A stretch of DNA of 64,000 nucleotides from Eubacteriales bacterium (GTDB lineage: Bacteria; Bacillota; Clostridia; Lachnospirales; Lachnospiraceae), in assembly GCA_030539395.1 (NCBI GenBank), contig JAUNSC010000001.1, positions 124,001-188,000 on the forward strand. The letters are read 5' to 3'. Made by a program: the position numbers and the translations under genes. This document shows positions 59,416 through 64,000 of the stretch, piece by piece (the stretch's first letter is position 1; the number at the start of each line of letters is the position of its first letter). The notes beneath the pieces are model-generated. The model made no database searches and had not been told where the DNA came from. It saw only the letters and a program-made list of their open reading frames with translations.

Positions 59416-61289
59416 TTCAGAGCAGAGAAGCATTGCAGCAGGTAAGAGATGAGGCGAAAAAAGTCCTGAATTCCTATGATTGCCGAATTCTTGTCTGTTC
59501 CGGAACTGGCTGTATTGCAACTGGTTCTCAGAAAATATATGAAAAATTTATGGAAATTGCAAAGGACGCTCCGGGTGTTACCATTGAGTTTGGTCCGCAT
59601 GACGGGAAAGCTCATGTGGGTGTGAAGAAGACCGGCTGTCAGGGCGTCTGTGAATTGGGTCCTCTTGTCCGTATTCAAAAGGGTGAGGATGTGATTCAGT
59701 ATACAAAGGTTCAGTTGGAAGACTGTCGGGAAATTTTTGAACAGAGTGTCCTTGGAAATGAAGTGATTGAGCGCCTGCTTTATCAGAAGGGCGGCAAGGT
59801 AAGCAAAGGCCCGGATGATATCCCGTTTATTGCAAAACAGACGAGAATCGTGCTGAAGAACTGCGGCAAATTTGATGCAGAATCGCTTCAGGAGTACATA
59901 GCGAGCGGTGGTTTTGAAGCGCTCTGTAAAGCGATGTATGAGATGAGTCCTGATCTTGTAGTGGATGAGGTTGATAAATCCGGCATCCGCGGACGAGGAG
60001 GCGGAGGATTCCCGGCAGGTCAGAAGTGGAAACAGGTAGCACGCCAGGCGGATCCTGTTCATTATGTAGTGTGTAACGGTGATGAGGGCGATCCGGGTGC
60101 ATTCATGGACGGTTCCGTTATGGAAGGCGACCCGTATCGTCTGATTGAAGGTATGATGCTGGCGGCATACGCAGTAAAAGCCCAGCATGGATATATTTAT
60201 GTGCGTGCGGAGTATCCGCAGTCAGTGGCCCGGCTGAAACACGCGATTGCTGTACTGGAAGAGGCGGGACTGCTGGGGGACAACATCATGGGCACTGATT
60301 TCAGTTTCCATATGCACATTAACCGCGGTGCAGGTGCGTTTGTGTGCGGTGAGGGTTCTGCGCTTACGGCGTCTATTGAGGGAAGCCGGGGAATGCCGCG
60401 TGTAAAACCGCCCCGTACAGTTGAACAGGGTCTCTGGGCCAAACCGACTGTTTTGAATAATGTAGAGACTTACGCAAATATACCTGAAATTATTTTGAAC
60501 GGTGCAGACTGGTACCGCAGCATCGGTACGGCAGGATCACCGGGTACAAAGACGTTCTCCCTGACCGGAAGTATCGAGAACACAGGTTTGATCGAGGTAC
60601 CGATGGGCACGACTTTACGGGAGATTATATTTGACATCGGCGGCGGGCTGAAAGAAGGCGCTGCGTTCAAGGCTGTCCAGATTGGCGGACCGTCCGGCGG
60701 CTGCCTGACAGAAGAACATCTTGACGTGCCGCTTGATTTTGACTCAGTTAAGAAATATGGTGCAATCGTAGGCTCCGGCGGACTTGTTGTTATGGATGAG
60801 CATACGTGTATGGTAGAGGTGGCGCGCTTCTTCATGGGCTTCACACAGAGAGAATCCTGCGGAAAATGCGGTCCGTGCCGTATCGGTACAAAACGTATGC
60901 TTGAGATTCTGGAGAAAATTGTGGACGGCAAAGGCGAGATGGAAGATCTCGACAAATTGGAGGAACTGGGCCGCTTCATAAAAGACCGTTCTCTCTGCGG
61001 CCTTGGAAAGAGTGCTCCGCTGCCGGTTCTTTCTACGCTCAAGAACTTCCGGGATGAGTATGTTGAGCATATCGTAGATAAGAAATGTGCGGCACATGTA
61101 TGTAAGTCGATGCAGGTATATGCAATTGATCCGGACAAATGCAGGGGCTGTACGAAGTGTGCAAGGAATTGTCCGGTGAATGCAATCACAGGCAACAAGA
61201 AGGAGGCACATACGATTGATACCTCCAGATGTATTAAGTGTGGAACGTGTCTGGATAACTGTGCATTTGGCGCAGTATACGTGAATTAA
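59412..61289 (+). CDS. NuoF-like NAD(H)- and FMN-binding subunit
   Basis: 625 aa. N-terminal thioredoxin-like [2Fe-2S] domain (Cys29, Cys34, Cys76, Cys80), then the NuoF core: 'GRGGGGFPAG' (194-203, NADH/FMN site), 'NGDEGDPGAFMD', 'GEGSALTASIEG', and a [4Fe-4S] site 'ESCGKCGPCRIGTKRM'. The C-terminal ferredoxin carries two [4Fe-4S] motifs, 'CRGCTKCARNCP' and 'CIKCGTCLDNC'. This layout equals HydB/HndC of electron-bifurcating hydrogenases, here placed before a formate dehydrogenase. Its diaphorase role is to exchange electrons with NAD(H). Confidence 0.94.
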   Translation: MIQSREALQQVRDEAKKVLNSYDCRILVCSGTGCIATGSQKIYEKFMEIAKDAPGVTIEFGPHDGKAHVGVKKTGCQGVCELGPLVRIQKGEDVIQYTKVQLEDCREIFEQSVLGNEVIERLLYQKGGKVSKGPDDIPFIAKQTRIVLKNCGKFDAESLQEYIASGGFEALCKAMYEMSPDLVVDEVDKSGIRGRGGGGFPAGQKWKQVARQADPVHYVVCNGDEGDPGAFMDGSVMEGDPYRLIEGMMLAAYAVKAQHGYIYVRAEYPQSVARLKHAIAVLEEAGLLGDNIMGTDFSFHMHINRGAGAFVCGEGSALTASIEGSRGMPRVKPPRTVEQGLWAKPTVLNNVETYANIPEIILNGADWYRSIGTAGSPGTKTFSLTGSIENTGLIEVPMGTTLREIIFDIGGGLKEGAAFKAVQIGGPSGGCLTEEHLDVPLDFDSVKKYGAIVGSGGLVVMDEHTCMVEVARFFMGFTQRESCGKCGPCRIGTKRMLEILEKIVDGKGEMEDLDKLEELGRFIKDRSLCGLGKSAPLPVLSTLKNFRDEYVEHIVDKKCAAHVCKSMQVYAIDPDKCRGCTKCARNCPVNAITGNKKEAHTIDTSRCIKCGTCLDNCAFGAVYVN

Positions 61290-61301
61290 GGGGGAATAAC
61301 T

Positions 61302-64000
61302 ATGATTCATTTGAAAATAGACGGCATTCCTGTGGAAGTCGAAAAGGGTACGACAATTCTGCAGGCGGCGAAAAAAATTGGTGTTAAAATTCCGACACTG
61401 TGTTATCTGGAAAATGTGCTGCCGGATGGTTCCTGCCGCCTGTGTGTGGTGGAAGTGACAAATAGTGGCAGAACGAAGTTTGATACGGCATGTACACTTC
61501 GCTGCTCAGAGGGCGATGAAGTGCAGACCATGTCTGAAAAGGTGGTTGAATACCGCAGAAAAACACTGGATCTGCTTCTTTCTGATCACCGCATACATTG
61601 TTTTTCCTGTGAGGCAAATGGCGACTGTAAGCTGCAGGATTATTGTTTTGAGTATGGGGTGACGGAGACGAGCTGTCCCGGCGAAATGAAACCCGGTGAG
61701 ATCGATGACACGAATAAGTTCTTTACATATGATCCGAGTCTTTGTATTCTCTGCCACCGCTGCGTAAATACATGTAAAGAGATTGTTGGACGCGGCGCAA
61801 TTGATACAATGGACCGTGGATTCCAGTCTGTGATTGGCGCGCATTACAAAAATAAATGGGCAGAAGGTATCTGCGAATCCTGTGGTAACTGTGTTCAGGC
61901 CTGTCCGACAGGTGCCCTGTCTATGAAGCGCAGGAAAAATTACCGTCCATGGCAGATTGAAAAGAAAGTCCTTACCACCTGTCCTCACTGCGCAACCGGC
62001 TGTCAGTATTATCTGATTGTTAAGGATGGAAAAATTGTTGATACGGAGGCATATGACGGTCCGTCTAACAAAGGGCTGCTCTGCGTGAAGGGCCGCAGCG
62101 GAAGCTTTGATTTCGTGCATTCACCGGAACGTATTAAATATCCTCTGATTAAGAATAAAGAAACTGGCGAATTTGAGCGTGCTACCTGGGATGAGGCGCT
62201 TGATCTTGTGGCTTCCAAATTTATGGAAATCAAGAAACAGTATGGTTCTAATGCATTGGCAGGATTTGCATGTTCCCGTTCTCCGAACGAAGACATTTAT
62301 ATGGTGCAGAAAATGGTTCGCTGCTGTTTTGGTACTAATAATACCGATAACTGTGCGCGTGTCTGTCATTCTGCATCCGTATCAGGACTGGCAATGACAC
62401 TGGGTTCAGGTGCCATGACGAACCCGATTGAAGATATTACGAAGAATGCAGAAGTAATTATGCTGGTGGGTTCTAATCCGGAAGAAGCACATCCGGTTGT
62501 AGGTATGCAGATTCGTCAGGCAATCAAGCGCGGCTGCAAGCTTATTGTTGTTGATCCCCGTGATATCGGTCTTGCGAAAAAGGCTGACATTCATTTGAAG
62601 CTGAAACCGGGTACCAATGTTGCATTTGCAAATGGTATCATGAATGTCATTATTGAAGAAGGACTTCAGGATGAAAAATTTATTGCAGAGCGTACAGAGG
62701 GATATGAAAAATTAAAAGAAATCGTAAAAGAATATACACCGGAGAGAGTGGCGGAAATCTGTCATATTGATGCGGATGATCTGAGGAAAGCAGCTATCAT
62801 GTATGCAAAGGCAGACCGTGCCCCGATTATTTACTGTCTGGGTGTAACAGAACACTCCACAGGAACAGAGGGTGTTATGTCCATGTCCAACATGGCAATG
62901 ATGGTTGGCAAGCTGGGCCGTGAGGGATGCGGTGTAAACCCGCTTCGTGGACAGAATAACGTACAGGGTGCCTGTGATATGGGCGCTCAGCCAAATGTAT
63001 ATCCTGGTTATCAGAAGGTAACGGATCCGGCAGTCAGAGAAAAATTTGAAAAGGCATGGGGCGTAAAACTTGATCCTGAAATCGGAACCCATGCAACGGA
63101 TATCTTCCCCAAGGCTATCTCCGGAGAGGTAAAAGGCCTGTATATTTACGGTGAAGATCCGGTGGTAACGGACCCGGATACTTCTCATATTATTAAAGCA
63201 TTGAAGAACCTTGATTTCTTTGTATTGCAGGAATTATTCATGACAGAGACCGCGCAGTATGCAGATGTAATCCTTCCGGGCGTAAGTTATGCGGAGAAGG
63301 AGGGGACCTTCACCAATACGGAGCGCCGTGTACAAAGAGTGCGCAAAGCAGTGACGCTGGAAGGTGAGATGAGACTGGATACGGATATCATTATTGATCT
63401 GATGAACCGCATGGGATATCCGCAGCCGCACCTGACTTCTGCTCAGATTATGGATGAGATTGCTTCTCTGACACCGAGCTTTGCGGGAATCAGCCATGAG
63501 CGCCTTGACAGCAAGGAAGTAGGCGGAAGAGGGCTGCAGTGGCCATGTATCGCTAAAGATCATCCGGGGACAAAGATTATGCATGTGGGCAAATTTACCC
63601 GGGGTCTTGGCTGGTTCTATCCGGCAGAGTATGTACCGTCAGCAGAGCTTCCCGATGAGGAGTACCCGATCATTCTGATGACAGGACGTATTCTGTACCA
63701 CTATACTACAAGGGCAATGACCGGAAAGACACCGGAACTGATGGAAATCGAGGGCAAATCCTTCATTGAAATGAATATCGTGGATGCCGAGAAGCTTGGT
63801 ATCGCAGACGGTGACAAAGTTAAAGTATCTTCGAGACGCGGTTCTATTGAATCCACAGCACGTGTCGGTACAAAGACTTCACCGGGTGAGACCTGGATGC
63901 CTTTCCACTTCCCGGATGGAAATGCCAACTGGCTGACAAATGCAGCACTTGACAAATATGCGAGAATACCCGAATATAAGGTATGTGCAATTAAAATTGA
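61302..64000 (+). CDS. fdhA: Formate dehydrogenase alpha subunit, Cys form (truncated by window end)
   Basis: 899 codons visible, no stop before the edge. N-terminal NuoG-like part: [2Fe-2S] Cys34/45/48/64, His96-Cys100/103/109 [4Fe-4S], two further [4Fe-4S] sets (Cys148-158 and Cys191-201). Then the FDH catalytic part: [4Fe-4S] Cys227/230/234/261 with Lys263 after it, and 'CARVCHSASVSGL', where Cys355 takes the place of the Mo/W-ligating selenocysteine. Bis-MGD-binding motifs such as 'VGSNPEEAHP' and 'LRGQNNVQGACDMG' follow. Oxidises formate or reduces CO2, the first methyl-branch step in acetogens, with NuoE/F partners. AAGGGGGAA SD before ATG 61302. Confidence 0.93.
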   Translation, partial: MIHLKIDGIPVEVEKGTTILQAAKKIGVKIPTLCYLENVLPDGSCRLCVVEVTNSGRTKFDTACTLRCSEGDEVQTMSEKVVEYRRKTLDLLLSDHRIHCFSCEANGDCKLQDYCFEYGVTETSCPGEMKPGEIDDTNKFFTYDPSLCILCHRCVNTCKEIVGRGAIDTMDRGFQSVIGAHYKNKWAEGICESCGNCVQACPTGALSMKRRKNYRPWQIEKKVLTTCPHCATGCQYYLIVKDGKIVDTEAYDGPSNKGLLCVKGRSGSFDFVHSPERIKYPLIKNKETGEFERATWDEALDLVASKFMEIKKQYGSNALAGFACSRSPNEDIYMVQKMVRCCFGTNNTDNCARVCHSASVSGLAMTLGSGAMTNPIEDITKNAEVIMLVGSNPEEAHPVVGMQIRQAIKRGCKLIVVDPRDIGLAKKADIHLKLKPGTNVAFANGIMNVIIEEGLQDEKFIAERTEGYEKLKEIVKEYTPERVAEICHIDADDLRKAAIMYAKADRAPIIYCLGVTEHSTGTEGVMSMSNMAMMVGKLGREGCGVNPLRGQNNVQGACDMGAQPNVYPGYQKVTDPAVREKFEKAWGVKLDPEIGTHATDIFPKAISGEVKGLYIYGEDPVVTDPDTSHIIKALKNLDFFVLQELFMTETAQYADVILPGVSYAEKEGTFTNTERRVQRVRKAVTLEGEMRLDTDIIIDLMNRMGYPQPHLTSAQIMDEIASLTPSFAGISHERLDSKEVGGRGLQWPCIAKDHPGTKIMHVGKFTRGLGWFYPAEYVPSAELPDEEYPIILMTGRILYHYTTRAMTGKTPELMEIEGKSFIEMNIVDAEKLGIADGDKVKVSSRRGSIESTARVGTKTSPGETWMPFHFPDGNANWLTNAALDKYARIPEYKVCAIKI

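Noticed and set aside
59121-60188. 355-codon open frame on the minus strand
   Set aside because: Lies wholly opposite the NuoE/NuoF genes, lacks an SD and any recognisable motif; a shadow of high-coding-bias DNA.
61302-64000. Selenocysteine codon in the formate dehydrogenase
   Set aside because: The ligand position is a TGT Cys codon (CARVCHSAS) and no in-frame TGA or SECIS-like need is seen.
1-64000. CRISPR arrays, tRNA or rRNA genes, intact insertion sequences, prophage
   Set aside because: No regularly spaced repeats, cloverleaf sequences, transposase or phage genes were seen anywhere in the window.

Overview
The window reads as chromosomal DNA of a spore-forming, anaerobic Firmicute of the family Lachnospiraceae, most likely Blautia or a close relative. 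Support comes from spoVAD/spoVAE, Gram-positive ribosome binding sites (GGAGG), a formate dehydrogenase with NuoE/NuoF-like partners as in acetogens, many glycoside hydrolases, PadR-DUF2812 and YtrA-type GntR/ABC modules, and a tandem glycine riboswitch. The genus is an inference. I saw no rRNA, tRNA, CRISPR array, phage or intact insertion sequence.

Layout. 0-3.7 kb: ATPase and two permeases of a nucleoside/sugar (YufOPQ-like) ABC importer, its binding protein presumably lying before the window. 3.8-6.3 kb: spoVAD, spoVAE and a PadR-DUF2812 operon. 6.5-20.7 kb: carbohydrate use (GH31 alpha-xylosidase, GH2 beta-galactosidase, GH36 alpha-galactosidase) mixed with an FAD oxidoreductase, uridine kinase, a polar amino acid ABC importer and a Lon-like AAA+ ATPase without protease domain. 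20.8-27.9 kb: a DUF2325 protein, two GntR/ABC modules each behind a palindromic promoter, and a DUF2974 hydrolase pair. 28-34.9 kb: Ca2+-type P-ATPase, coaBC / ECF S component / coaX (pantothenate to CoA) and a MATE exporter. 34.9-41 kb: a DUF3798 receptor with its own double-NBD ATPase and two permeases, a transporter of unknown substrate. 41.2-43.6 kb: ftsH and a CYTH protein.

43.7-52.1 kb is the most unusual region. It holds a LytTR regulator and an AgrC-like kinase, then a solute-binding protein, a MscS channel carrying two tandem extracytoplasmic sensor modules, an FHA-domain ABC ATPase and an ABC-2 permease. The promoters before the regulator and before the binding protein both carry TGTGAA direct repeats 21 bp apart, placed exactly 38 bp before the same 10-mer GTATTATAAT. 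I infer one LytTR-controlled envelope-sensing regulon, not recognised as a described system.

52.1-57 kb: a glycine-riboswitch-controlled AGCS symporter, mgtE behind a long structured leader with small ORFs and repeats, a NUDIX hydrolase and a MerR regulator. 57.1-58.8 kb: two decayed genes joined end to end (a frameshifted lipoprotein and a dxs-like pseudogene). 58.9 kb to the end: NuoE-like, NuoF-like and a formate dehydrogenase alpha subunit (Cys form, cut by the window edge), an NAD-linked, possibly electron-bifurcating, complex.
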